Shown here one piece after another: positions 34,200 to 42,365 of a DNA stretch of 64,000 nucleotides (the first letter of the stretch is position 1; each line of letters opens with the position of its first letter). A model generated the notes under the pieces. That model was not told the DNA's origin and searched no databases. It saw nothing but the letters and a program-made list of their open reading frames with translations. Origin of the DNA: JABSSA01 sp039984715 (GTDB taxonomy: Bacteria; Pseudomonadota; Alphaproteobacteria; Rhodobacterales; Rhodobacteraceae). The stretch covers positions 567,891-631,890 of the forward strand of contig JBDWUA010000004.1 in NCBI GenBank assembly GCA_039984715.1, read 5' to 3'. The position numbers and the translations under genes are program-made.

Positions 34200-35027
34200 T
34201 TAACCGCGCCGTTCCGCTTCGACGTAATCGACTAGGTCGTCATCAAGACGCCCACACCCATCATCGATCCAATTCATAAGTTGTGCTCGGATCGAAACGC
34301 GGTCGAACTCACGGATGGTTTCAAGCCGAGTTGTTCGCCCAACGGGGATGAATTTCAACGTTTTCGTTCCGCAAGACACCGAGGCCTCCTCCGTCGCATC
34401 CGGGGCTTCAAAGGAAAACCGAAAATGTTGGAATGGTTCGTTAACTTCTATTGTATGGATTTCCTCAATCTTAGCGATGTCATCAATGCGGCTGACGACA
34501 CGAAAACTAAGGCCCGGTTCTATCCAATCCATCGAAAGCGTATCGGCGGCTCCATAGTCTTTGAAGGTATCCGGAGTAACAGTCAGATACGGCCAAAGCT
34601 CTTCCGGCTTCAAATTGGATGTTGTGGAACTGCGCAGTTGTTTTGGGCGACAAGGAAGAAACCGATCCACCCAATCCCCGCCATAAACAGTGATGATCAG
34701 ATAGCACAATAAAATACCGAACACACTTGTGAACGTAGAAAGACCACCATCCTCCTCGCCGCTAAAAGCCCCCATCAAGCTAAGCACGGGAATCGAAACG
34801 GCAACGGACTCTGCCGTATGCCTGATCTTAGGGAAAAGAATAGCAAGGGCCATCAAGAACGCCGTCAAAATAACCATGAACGCCAAACCCGCCACTATCG
34901 AGAATGGCAGATCCAGAAAATGCGAAGTCCGACTGAAAAAGGAGATATAGCCGCCAAGAAATGTCACCAAAGCCACAAGGACAACGCGCCGACGCTCTCG
35001 AAACAGGCGCTTCAATAACCTATCCAT
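34200..35027 (-). CDS. Membrane protein with C-terminal soluble domain
   Basis: A 275-residue protein starting at ATG 35027 with GGAGG upstream. Four hydrophobic helices occupy residues ~14-121 (VVLVALVTFLGGYISFF, IVAGLAFMVILTAFLMALA, VFGILLCYLIITVY). A ~150-residue C-terminal domain follows, with LRSSTTSNLKPEELWPYLTV and alternating strands that resemble an SRPBCC/START-like fold. No family is recognised; the fold suggestion is tentative. It stands between a Hint gene and an SOD-like gene in the accessory region. Confidence 0.6.
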   Translation of the reverse strand: MDRLLKRLFRERRRVVLVALVTFLGGYISFFSRTSHFLDLPFSIVAGLAFMVILTAFLMALAILFPKIRHTAESVAVSIPVLSLMGAFSGEEDGGLSTFTSVFGILLCYLIITVYGGDWVDRFLPCRPKQLRSSTTSNLKPEELWPYLTVTPDTFKDYGAADTLSMDWIEPGLSFRVVSRIDDIAKIEEIHTIEVNEPFQHFRFSFEAPDATEEASVSCGTKTLKFIPVGRTTRLETIREFDRVSIRAQLMNWIDDGCGRLDDDLVDYVEAERRG

Positions 35028-35425
35028 GAAACCTCCAAAAAACAGTTCGTTACGCATTGTCGAGAGGCTTTGTGTTAATAGTTTGACTTAGGCGAATCCA
35101 AAGTTTTCATGATTGAAAGTTGCAGTTTTTACGCCACACAACACCCGCGTGACTGCAACCTCCTCCGTACTGCTCGGTCACAAAAACGCCGCCGAAACGG
35201 GTAACCTGATCGGCTTTCGGGACGCAGCCGACCTCGGACCCGTGGGCAAGCATGTCTGTATTTTCTCCCGTTCACAGATCGCGGTTCTTTGAGCTATCAG
35301 GGGCCGCACATCTTGACTGTGCCTTTCGCATGAGGCAAATTCAGGCCCCTGGGGCGGCGAACGCCTCGTGAGGCTCAGGCTCAAGTTTCGCATCCATAAA
35401 ACCCACATCGATAGGGAGGATGCGC
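35028..35425. other. 398-nt gap upstream of the SOD-rhodanese gene
   Basis: Divergent promoter region of the membrane-protein gene and the SOD-rhodanese gene. A minus-strand frame (35178-35489) exists but has a composition unlike a real protein and overlaps the true gene. I see no repeat or clear promoter. Confidence 0.3.
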
Positions 35426-36388
35426 ATGAGCACGCACCACAATTTTCAAACATATATACCCGGCCAACATTCCGTTCGGGGCATCCCATTCAAGGCCCAC
35501 AAAATCGACGGCTTCACACCTGAAATGCTCGAACAGAACTATGAGGAAATCTATGGCGGTGCCGTTCGCCGGTTGAACGAGATTGAGGCACAGATTTCGT
35601 CCGGCAATCAGGACCGCTCATTGAGACTTGAACACCAGACCGTCGCCAATGCCGTAGCTCTACACGAACAGCACTTTGAATCCTTGGGCGAAGACGGTGG
35701 TGAAGACCTTGCGGACGGGTCCCTCAAGCACGCCATTGACGCGAGTTTCACAAGCGTCGCTGTTTGGCAGGCTGACTTTTCCGCAATGGCGACATCGTCA
35801 ACGGGTGGTTGGATGGTTCTAGGCTGGTCAGAGCGATTTGGCCGCCTAATGAACGTCCGGTTCGGTGACGATACACAGACGATGGCCAACTTGGTCCCGA
35901 TCATTGTGCTCAACATGGACGAGCACGCGTTCTCTGCTGATTTCGGGCCGGACAAGACCGCCTATGTTTCTGCCTTCCTCCAGAGTATTCATTGGGCGCG
36001 CGCGGCGCAGCGGTTCCTTAGATCAATGGGTATCGCCACCACTCCTGAGGAAAAACCCGACCCCACCCAAATCTCCATTTCCGAACTGAAAAGCCGTCGC
36101 GACAAAAACGATGAAGTGCTTGTGCTTGATGTACGTCACGACGACGACTGCGAACGCTACAAGAACCGAATAACTGAAAGCGAGTGGCACAATTCCTTTG
36201 ATGTCGCCGCTTGGGCCAGTGATTTGCCCAAAGACAAGCCTGTCGTTGTCTATTGCATGTATGGCTTCTGGGTCAGTCAAAAGGTAGCAGAAGAGTTGCG
36301 TGAACACGGCATCGACGCGCGCAGCCTGACAGGGGGCGTCACTGCATGGCGCGCGATGAGCTATCCGTCATTCAACTACAGCGCTTAA
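35426..36388 (+). CDS. Superoxide-dismutase-like domain fused to rhodanese domain
   Basis: A 320-residue fusion. Residues ~15-200 follow the Fe/Mn superoxide dismutase layout (VRRLNEIE, ALHEQHFESLGED, TGGWMVLGW, VLNMDEHAFSADF...FLQSIHW). Of the four metal ligands His80 and His167 align, but the usual Asp of DVWEHAY is Asn163 and the first His is not found. Residues ~215-315 are a rhodanese domain with the active Cys277 in VVVYCMYGFWVSQKVAEEL. ATG 35426 (MSTHH) is chosen because GGGAGG is correctly spaced. Activity as a dismutase is doubtful; sulfur transfer is plausible. Confidence 0.8.
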   Translation: MSTHHNFQTYIPGQHSVRGIPFKAHKIDGFTPEMLEQNYEEIYGGAVRRLNEIEAQISSGNQDRSLRLEHQTVANAVALHEQHFESLGEDGGEDLADGSLKHAIDASFTSVAVWQADFSAMATSSTGGWMVLGWSERFGRLMNVRFGDDTQTMANLVPIIVLNMDEHAFSADFGPDKTAYVSAFLQSIHWARAAQRFLRSMGIATTPEEKPDPTQISISELKSRRDKNDEVLVLDVRHDDDCERYKNRITESEWHNSFDVAAWASDLPKDKPVVVYCMYGFWVSQKVAEELREHGIDARSLTGGVTAWRAMSYPSFNYSA

Positions 36389-36798
36389 GAGCATCTATCA
36401 TACCTTCAGTTTTAATGTGCTGGTGAACAATTGGCGGCCAATGTTTTGCCAACAGCAGACATTGGCCACATCGCAGAAGAACTGGCACATTGGGCTCGTA
36501 AGAGACCTTCACTGCATTCAAGACCGGTTCTTAGGCCATTCTAGTAACTCAAGGTCCGCTCCGCGGACAAAGCGACCCTTGCCGCCTCCGTTGCCAACGG
36601 CCGCTTTTCAAATGCTGCACTGACAGCGAAACGCACCAAAGGGCGGAAAGCCGTCGTTGGCTGCAAGCGCGAACTTAAATTGGCACGCCAAATACAGCTG
36701 ACACTCATGGCTGCAATCAAGTCTTCTGTCCGCAAACGCTGCTGGCGGCAGCTACGAGCCCAAAATAAGGTTTTCTATGCCGCAGTGAAGAGAATATT
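36389..36798. other. 410-nt gap, hairpin repeat at 36554-36568
   Basis: No protein-like frame. GTCCGC-TCC-GCGGAC at 36554-36568 is a perfect small hairpin and one member of a dispersed degenerate repeat also seen at 31172, 31994 and 39163. Nothing else recognised. Confidence 0.45.
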
Positions 36799-37359
36799 TT
36801 AATTTTTAAAACTGATTTGTGAACTCGTGATAACTTTGCCAGCCATCGCCGCAGTCAACGTTTCCCAGTCGACGGAAATGTCGTCGTTTTCGGGTAGGCT
36901 GGTGAGCGGCGCATCCAATGCAAAAACAGTGATCGTGTATTCGTGTTCGGACCCAGCTGGTGAACACGGGGGCGTATATCCCGTATGTCGTTCGTCTTTG
37001 TCGGCACCTTCATTGCCAATAGACGCTGGGTTGGCGCGGTCAATTTCGGGTGTATTTGGCGGGATATTCCACAGCAACCAGTATTGGCTGGGAGCATCGC
37101 GCCCAGCTACCGCGCCTCTTGGATAGTGGTGCATGATCACCGCGAGGCTTTCAGTGCCAGCAGGAATTTTCGACCACGCCAGTGGAGGAGATACGCCTTC
37201 CCCGCCATCGCGTGTGCATTTCAGCGCAGCCGGCAACATGCCCCCGTCCACAATTTCAGGGCTGGACAGGGTGAACACGTCCTGCGCGACGCTGACAGTT
37301 GCCAGTGACGCGCTGACCGATACAGTGACGCATATGGCCCAAAACCAGTTCAACGACAA
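36799..37359 (-). CDS. Exported PEBP-like (YbhB/YbcL) protein
   Basis: A 186-residue protein with a signal peptide (AICVTVSVSASLATVSVA) and a phosphatidylethanolamine-binding-protein fold: FTLSSPEIVDGGMLPAALKC, GVSPPLAWSKIPAGTESLAVIM, YWLLWNIPPNTPEI, YTPPCSPAGSEHEYTITVFAL. The start is a TTG at 37359 or 37353; both overlap the stop of the YHYH gene, so it is coupled to it. Last gene of a three-gene operon of secreted proteins. Confidence 0.8.
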   Translation of the reverse strand: MSLNWFWAICVTVSVSASLATVSVAQDVFTLSSPEIVDGGMLPAALKCTRDGGEGVSPPLAWSKIPAGTESLAVIMHHYPRGAVAGRDAPSQYWLLWNIPPNTPEIDRANPASIGNEGADKDERHTGYTPPCSPAGSEHEYTITVFALDAPLTSLPENDDISVDWETLTAAMAGKVITSSQISFKN

Positions 37360-38312
37360 AACTCGCCGGTCATCAGTTCACCGGCATTGGTCACAGTTTT
37401 AGTCGCGAAGGTGTAACAACCATCCGTATCCGCCGGTTCATAGCGGATAAAGAAAGCATCACCCTCGTAGGTATAATCCATGCTGCGGGTGCCATCGTCG
37501 TTTTGTGTGAACAAAAGGTTTTCAACCCCGCCGCGCGGTGGGCGACCGGGTGCTGCACCGCCACCGGTTGCAGCGGATAGGGGCCGTACACGTGGCAGTC
37601 CATCAAATTCAGGAACTTCGCCCATCAAGCATTGCACAATGTAGGGCGCATCTGGCGATGTGTGATAGCGGTAGCCAAAGGTGCCGTCGGCCTGACCATT
37701 ACAAACGTCTAACTTTCCCTCCGCAATCGCGGACCCGTCGGGGTTTGCATCGCCATAAATTGGAAACCCGTCAAAGGCCCAGCCGATGATCGCGGCATCA
37801 CCGGCATTGGCCATCTGCTCAATCATACAAACTGGTTCAGCGTGGTAATGGTAATCGTCACCGCGCCCCGCATGGCCGCCGCAAACATCAAGCTGCTTTG
37901 TGATGATCGTGTCGTGTTGGGTCTGGTGGTGGGCAAGGTCGGCTTGGCTCATTTCGCCGCCGCCTGTGTAGTCGTAGATGGGCACACCGTTTACGGCGAC
38001 GCCCAAGGCCGCATCCCGAGTCAGAGGGGTGCCGCTTAGAACTGGTGCCAGAATAACCGGCGCGCCGTACTCTGCGGGTACGGGAACCTGTTCGTTTGTG
38101 CCAACGATGCCCGTCATCATGTCGTGGTCAGGATAGGTGTCCGACGATATGATCGCATGACTGTCTGTACAGGTCACAACCACCTCGTCGTCAAAACCCG
38201 CGTCCGCAACCGAGGCCGCAACCGCGTTGCAATGGTCTTCGTGTGCGAGGGCAAGTGTTGAGAAAGAAATCAGCGTTAGGGCGGCAATGACGATAGGTTT
38301 TGAATAAGCCAT
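37350..38312 (-). CDS. Exported YHYH-domain protein
   Basis: A 320-residue protein with signal peptide (PIVIAALTLISFSTLALA). It contains the YHYH motif (GRGDDYHYHAEPVC, Y154-H157), the preceding LGVAVNGVPIYDYTGGG, and AIIGWAFDGFPIYG, the pattern of the YHYH family, plus several cysteines. A Gly/Pro-rich linker precedes a final beta-like segment (VENLLFTQNDDGTRSMDYTYEG). The biochemical role is unknown. Middle gene of the operon, its end overlapping the PEBP gene. Confidence 0.85.
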   Translation of the reverse strand: MAYSKPIVIAALTLISFSTLALAHEDHCNAVAASVADAGFDDEVVVTCTDSHAIISSDTYPDHDMMTGIVGTNEQVPVPAEYGAPVILAPVLSGTPLTRDAALGVAVNGVPIYDYTGGGEMSQADLAHHQTQHDTIITKQLDVCGGHAGRGDDYHYHAEPVCMIEQMANAGDAAIIGWAFDGFPIYGDANPDGSAIAEGKLDVCNGQADGTFGYRYHTSPDAPYIVQCLMGEVPEFDGLPRVRPLSAATGGGAAPGRPPRGGVENLLFTQNDDGTRSMDYTYEGDAFFIRYEPADTDGCYTFATKTVTNAGELMTGEFCR

Positions 38313-38334
38313 ATTTAGACTCCCCTACAATTAA

Positions 38335-38976
38335 TTATTCGACAGTCAGACGGCACAGAACCGTATTGCTTTGCTCAAGATCGGGGCCCCAGATCAGTTC
38401 AGCGTCGTCCACCCAAGTGATTTCATCAAAGCCATCCTTTGGACCGACCTCACGCGCGGAATAAACGCTGGCTTGTGGCCAATCCGAGGTGTCGAAATCA
38501 GCCGTGTCCCAGCCGCCCGGCTCTTCGGATGCTTCGAATGTACACGCCCCTTCACCGGCAACAGGGTTGGATGATCCCTCACAAGATTTGTCCAGCGGTG
38601 CGGAATGGATAACGACGCACTGCCAAGCATCGTTGCTCACCGCGACGTTTACGCCGGACGCATCCTTAATTTGCAAGATCAAACCGCCATCGCCCATCTG
38701 TTGATTGCGCGCACCGATGTATTCCAATCCTGTGTCGTTTTCCTTGAAGTCCTTAGCGACCACACCGATCACAAACGGACGTTCGGCCTCGAAGGTGAAG
38801 CTTTCAGCGTTAAACGAGCGCTCCGTGGTGATCGGTACGCTGTCTTCCGCGACTTGTGCGCCGTCGATACGCATCTCGAACCAATTGTCGGCCCAAACAT
38901 CAGCAGAAAAGGTTTCGGCTGAGAGGGGGAGTGCTGATATTGGCAGCAGAGCCAGCGACGCGAGAATAGGTTTCAT
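38335..38976 (-). CDS. Exported hypothetical protein, first gene of YHYH operon
   Basis: A 213-residue protein with signal peptide (ILASLALLPISALPLSA). The mature part has FSADVWADNWFEMRIDG and NAESFTFEAERPFVIGVVAKDF, then AWQCVVIHSAPLDKSCEG with paired cysteines and VDDAELIWGPDLEQ. The arrangement of strands recalls galactose-binding-like domains of polysaccharide-active proteins, but this is inference. It lies 22 nt before the YHYH gene. Confidence 0.7.
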   Translation of the reverse strand: MKPILASLALLPISALPLSAETFSADVWADNWFEMRIDGAQVAEDSVPITTERSFNAESFTFEAERPFVIGVVAKDFKENDTGLEYIGARNQQMGDGGLILQIKDASGVNVAVSNDAWQCVVIHSAPLDKSCEGSSNPVAGEGACTFEASEEPGGWDTADFDTSDWPQASVYSAREVGPKDGFDEITWVDDAELIWGPDLEQSNTVLCRLTVE

Positions 38977-39515
38977 CGTAAGATCCTTGAATGGTCAATA
39001 ACTCTTATACGTCGTCATCGTTGTATTCCGTCGCACAAGTTTTTCTCTTTATTTCATGGTAGCCTAGCGCGCAAAGCAGTCGTCGACAATGGATCCGCGA
39101 ATGACCGCCAAGTCCGCATTGCGGTCATCCAATTAATCAAAATACTGCATGTGGTCAGCAACGTCCGCTTCGGGGAAGCCGCACTGCAGCGTCGAGTTTC
39201 ATTGCCAAGGTCCGGTAAGGGCCGTAATTTCAGAGTCAGTTTTGCACGTTTCCCGAAAGCTGACTTTGGCTGCGATGCAGAAAAACGGTAATTTGGGCTC
39301 TTAGCCGTCATTCGCTGCATTTTGCATAAAGGCCCGCGTAATAGCTGTCGCGCATCAATTTTGTGTTGCTTGAAAACCGAACACAAATACGTCCGCGAAA
39401 GCGGCAAGAGGTTTGAATAGCCAACTGTGAGAGGTTGAAGACTTCGTTAACTTGGGGTGGCAAAGGTTAACGCAAGCGAAGTGTGAACTAGGTGTAAAAG
39501 GTGTTGGTCGTGATG
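38977..39515. other. Gene-poor region downstream of mcd
   Basis: The frames here (e.g. minus 39054-39407) look like noise. A degenerate copy of the small hairpin repeat (GTCCGCTTCGGGG) lies at 39163-39177. The adjoining 39516-39648 contains repeats and a terminator listed separately. Confidence 0.4.
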
Positions 39516-39547
39516 AAAGCCAGCTTTGAGCGCCTAAAGCTGGCTTT
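39516..39547. repeat. 11-bp perfect inverted repeat
   Basis: AAAGCCAGCTT at 39516-39526 and AAGCTGGCTTT at 39537-39547, 10-nt loop. The sequence CTGGCTTTG reappears in two direct repeats at 39594-39627, so the whole 110-nt trailer downstream of mcd is built from this motif. Confidence 0.7.
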
Positions 39548-39560
39548 GACCACAAAGGGT

Positions 39561-39589
39561 CGAAAAACCTGCCGATTGGCAGGTTTTGA
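39561..39589 (-). terminator. Rho-independent terminator of mcd
   Basis: AAAACCTGCC at 39564-39573 pairs with GGCAGGTTTT at 39578-39587, loop GATT. On the minus strand the stem ends in a run of five T, 60-85 nt after the mcd stop. It should also work to some degree on the plus strand (TTTT). Confidence 0.8.
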
Positions 39590-39593
39590 AAGA

Positions 39594-39627
39594 TGGCTTT
39601 GGGGCGTCAAGGCTGGCTTTGGGGCGT
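39594..39627. repeat. Two 14-bp direct repeats, 20-bp period
   Basis: TGGCTTTGGGGCGT occurs at 39594-39607 and 39614-39627. They lie between the mcd stop and its terminator and are related to the nearby inverted repeat. Role unknown. Confidence 0.75.
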
Positions 39628-39648
39628 GTTACCCCTGCGCGCGGTGCA

Positions 39649-41346
39649 TTAAGATAAAAGGCGGCGAGCGATGACTTGAGCCTGAATTTCGGCGGCCCCT
39701 TCAAAAATGTTCAGGATGCGGGCGTCGCATAGAACGCGGCTGATTTTGTATTCTAGGGCAAAGCCGTTGCCGCCATGTATCTGTAATCCGTTGTCCGCCG
39801 CTGCCCACGCGACACGCGCGCCCAACAGTTTGGCCATACCCGCCTGAACATCGCAGCGGCGTCCTTCGTCTTTTTCAAAGGCCGAGAAATAGGTCAGTTG
39901 GCGTGCGACCATGATCTCCACGGCCATCATCGCTAACTTATTGGCAACACGTGGAAATTCGATCAGGGATTTGCCGAATTGCTTGCGGTCTTGGGCGTAT
40001 TGCATTGACAGATCAAGCGCAGATTGCGCAACGCCAATGGCCCGTGCCGCTGTTTGAATACGGGCGGATTCAAAGGTTTCCATCAGTTGTTTGAACCCTT
40101 TGCCTTCCTCGCCGCCCAGCAGGTTTTCCCCTTTGATGTGGAAGTTATCAAAGGCCAGTTCGTATTCCTTCATGCCCCGATATCCCAAAACCTCGATTTC
40201 GCCGCCGGTCATACCTTCGGTCGGGAAAGGGACGTCATCTGTACCGGGTGTCTTCTCGGCCAGAAACATGGAAAGCCCTTTGTAATCAGATGTTTCCGGG
40301 TTTGTACGGGCAAGAAATGTCATCACGTGAGTCCGCGCGGCATGGGTGATCCACGTTTTGTTTCCAGTGACTTTGTAATCCCCATTCGCGTCTTTGGTCG
40401 CCCGTGTTCGAAGACTGCCAAGGTCGGATCCAGTATTCGGTTCGGTAAAGACAGCCGTCGGCAATGTCTCAGCACTTGCGATGCGCGGCAGCCATTTTTC
40501 CTTTTGCGCGTCGGTACCGCCAGCCATGATCAATTCAGCCGCGATTTCAGAACGCGTGCCCAGTGATCCAACGCCAATATATCCACGCGAAAGTTCTTCG
40601 GACACAACGCACATCGATGCTTTGGACAGGCCGAAGCCGCCAAATTCTTCGGGGATTGTCAGGCCAAAAACACCCATTTCGGCAAGATCTTGGATGATTT
40701 CTATAGGAATCAGCTCGTCGTTCAGGTGCCAGTCATGGGCGTGGGGTTCGATTTTTTCGACAGCATAGCGACGGAATTGGTCGCGAATCATTTCCAGCTC
40801 TTCGTCCAGCCCGCTTGATCCAAACAAAGTGGTGCCGGCTTGGTCTTGCATGAGCTGCACAAGACGAACGCGCGCGGCTTGCGTATTTCCGCTCTGGGTC
40901 AATTCCATCACAGCGGGCGTGGTCAACGCGCGCATGTCGTCTTGGCTCAGGCCAACATCCTGAAGACGCAAAACTTCGCCTTGGTTCATCTGGATGCCGC
41001 CATAGATCTGCCAGAGGTATTCGCCAAAAGCGATCTGGTGAATAAGCTGTTCGATTTCGCCAAAGCGTTCATCAGCGTCCAGTTTTTCGGCCCAATTCTG
41101 CATCTCATGCAAAGATTGGGCGTAGGTGGCGATCCATGCCAGCCCATGTGCGGCGGTTTGGTGTTGTTCGATCAATTGCCCGGACACGCGCCCATCTGTC
41201 GTGACTATGGTTCTGACAGCCTCTGTCGCGCGAGAAACTGCTTCATCTACCGCAGGCAGCGCGTCACGCGTCAGGCTTAACAAATTAGAGAGAATCACTG
41301 CCGTGTCCAATTCGATCGTTTGTCCGTCATGCGCCATCATAATCAT
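39649..41346 (-). CDS. mcd: (2S)-methylsuccinyl-CoA dehydrogenase
   Basis: FAD-dependent acyl-CoA dehydrogenase of the ethylmalonyl-CoA pathway, oxidising methylsuccinyl-CoA to mesaconyl-CoA and passing electrons to ETF. The 565-residue protein has the acyl-CoA dehydrogenase core from about residue 180 (FRRYAVEKIEPHAHDWH, FTEPNTGSDLGSLRTRA, QDRKQFGKSLIEFPRVANKL, QIHGGNGFALEYKISRVLCDARI) plus a ~180-residue N-terminal extension (EQHQTAAHGLAWIATYAQSL, IHQIAFGEYLWQIYGGIQMN) that marks Mcd among the family. ATG 41346. Assignment to Mcd rests on this extension and length; another extended acyl-CoA dehydrogenase is the alternative. Confidence 0.85.
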   Translation of the reverse strand: MIMMAHDGQTIELDTAVILSNLLSLTRDALPAVDEAVSRATEAVRTIVTTDGRVSGQLIEQHQTAAHGLAWIATYAQSLHEMQNWAEKLDADERFGEIEQLIHQIAFGEYLWQIYGGIQMNQGEVLRLQDVGLSQDDMRALTTPAVMELTQSGNTQAARVRLVQLMQDQAGTTLFGSSGLDEELEMIRDQFRRYAVEKIEPHAHDWHLNDELIPIEIIQDLAEMGVFGLTIPEEFGGFGLSKASMCVVSEELSRGYIGVGSLGTRSEIAAELIMAGGTDAQKEKWLPRIASAETLPTAVFTEPNTGSDLGSLRTRATKDANGDYKVTGNKTWITHAARTHVMTFLARTNPETSDYKGLSMFLAEKTPGTDDVPFPTEGMTGGEIEVLGYRGMKEYELAFDNFHIKGENLLGGEEGKGFKQLMETFESARIQTAARAIGVAQSALDLSMQYAQDRKQFGKSLIEFPRVANKLAMMAVEIMVARQLTYFSAFEKDEGRRCDVQAGMAKLLGARVAWAAADNGLQIHGGNGFALEYKISRVLCDARILNIFEGAAEIQAQVIARRLLS

Positions 41347-41858
41347 CCTATGAGCTTCGTGGGTATGATCTAGGATGTTTGCAGGTGCAGCGCAATTAAA
41401 ATTCGTTTGAAATGAAAAAACTTACGTAATCTTACTTAGCTGTGCTCGATCGCTGAGCCCTAAAGGTCACCGAACGCGGTGAGTCTTTATGTCATGACGT
41501 GCCAGTAAGCTGGCGTTTTCACGGCTGTGTGTCATAGGGGATAAACTGAAATCGGCGTTAAGCTTGATATTAGAACAGGTAAAGCACGCGGATTTCATAG
41601 AGCAACAACCGGTTGAGCCGGAATGTCTGTGCACATGTCTAGGGATGGTTGAGGGGGTCTTTTGTCACTTACGGTGAAATTTGTTGGTTCGGAGTATCAC
41701 TGCAATAAATAATTGCACCCCGAACCAACCACAAATTTCGTATGAAAATGAATTTAATTATTGGCCGTAACAGTAACTTCCATCAGGCCAACTTTGTCGA
41801 AAACTCTACTCGATCACCAATTCTTACTCGTAAAAATGCTTCGACGGTCTTGTAACGA
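41347..41858. other. 512-nt gap between mcd and xre gene with extended hairpin
   Basis: No gene seen. It must contain the mcd promoter on the minus strand. Besides the long inverted repeat at 41676-41739, a short hairpin TCACCG/CGGTGA (41467-41482) is visible. The base composition is AT-rich towards 41800. Confidence 0.4.
41676..41739. repeat. 64-nt extended inverted repeat with nested stem
   Basis: The left arm 41676-41692 (GAAATTTGTTGGTTCGG) pairs with 41720-41739 except for a 3-nt insertion. Inside it TGCAAT (41701-41706) and ATTGCA (41712-41717) form a second perfect stem. A single long cruciform or RNA hairpin results. There is no T-tract on either side, so a simple terminator is unlikely. 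Confidence 0.7.
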
Positions 41859-42215
41859 TTAAGCGCTACGCGCTACGGTCAAACCAGACACATCTTCAAT
41901 AAACGTTAAGATGCGTGACTTGATTTTATCGTCATCGATTGCTGCTAGGGCTGTAACAATGTCCATTCCCCGGTCCAAACCAGTCGAATCGACATCACCA
42001 TTTAGGCCTTCAAAAAAGTAAGACGTCGGTATCCCGAGAATCTTTGACAAATCATATAAACGGCTCGCCGCTATTCGGTTGGAACCAATTTCGTATTTCT
42101 GAATTTGCTGGAACGACAGACTAAGTTTCCGAGCAACATCCGTTTGCGACATACGGCGCAGTGTACGGATTTGTTTCAAGCGACGACCAACATGAACATC
42201 TACAGGATGCGACAT
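41859..42215 (-). CDS. XRE-family transcriptional regulator
   Basis: A 118-residue protein with a Cro/C1-type helix-turn-helix: VGRRLKQIRTLRRMSQTDVARKLSLSFQQIQKYEIGSNRI, followed by ASRLYDLSKILGIPTSYFFEGL. The short C-terminus (MDIVTALAAIDDDKIKSRILTFIEDV) is typical of the single-domain HTH regulators common in Alphaproteobacteria. A strong CTGGAGGTG precedes the ATG. Divergent from the LysR-type gene across 150 AT-rich nt. Confidence 0.9.
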   Translation of the reverse strand: MSHPVDVHVGRRLKQIRTLRRMSQTDVARKLSLSFQQIQKYEIGSNRIAASRLYDLSKILGIPTSYFFEGLNGDVDSTGLDRGMDIVTALAAIDDDKIKSRILTFIEDVSGLTVARSA

Positions 42216-42317
42216 TTACTAACACCTCCAGGTTTAACTGTTACAAGTTTTCCTAGAATTTGAGATTCCTTGCAATTGAGTGAATATAAACTTTTTTCAA
42301 CCATAGATGTTGCATTG

Positions 42318-42359
42318 ATGGGTGATTTGTGTAACCTTGTTGGTGTATTAATCACCCAT
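42318..42359. promoter_or_regulatory. 10-bp perfect inverted repeat upstream of LysR-type gene
   Basis: ATGGGTGATT at 42318-42327 and AATCACCCAT at 42350-42359, arms centred 32 bp apart (about three helical turns), the right arm ending 6 nt before the ATG at 42366. It may be the operator of this regulator or of the divergent XRE protein. As RNA it would be a 5' leader hairpin. Confidence 0.6.
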
Positions 42360-42365
42360 TGAATC

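Noticed and set aside
35178..35489. Minus-strand frame upstream of the SOD-rhodanese gene
   Set aside because: Covers the start of the real gene on the other strand and looks random.
39054..39407. Minus-strand frame of 117 codons downstream of mcd
   Set aside because: Basic, low-complexity composition, no start signal, covers a repeat copy.
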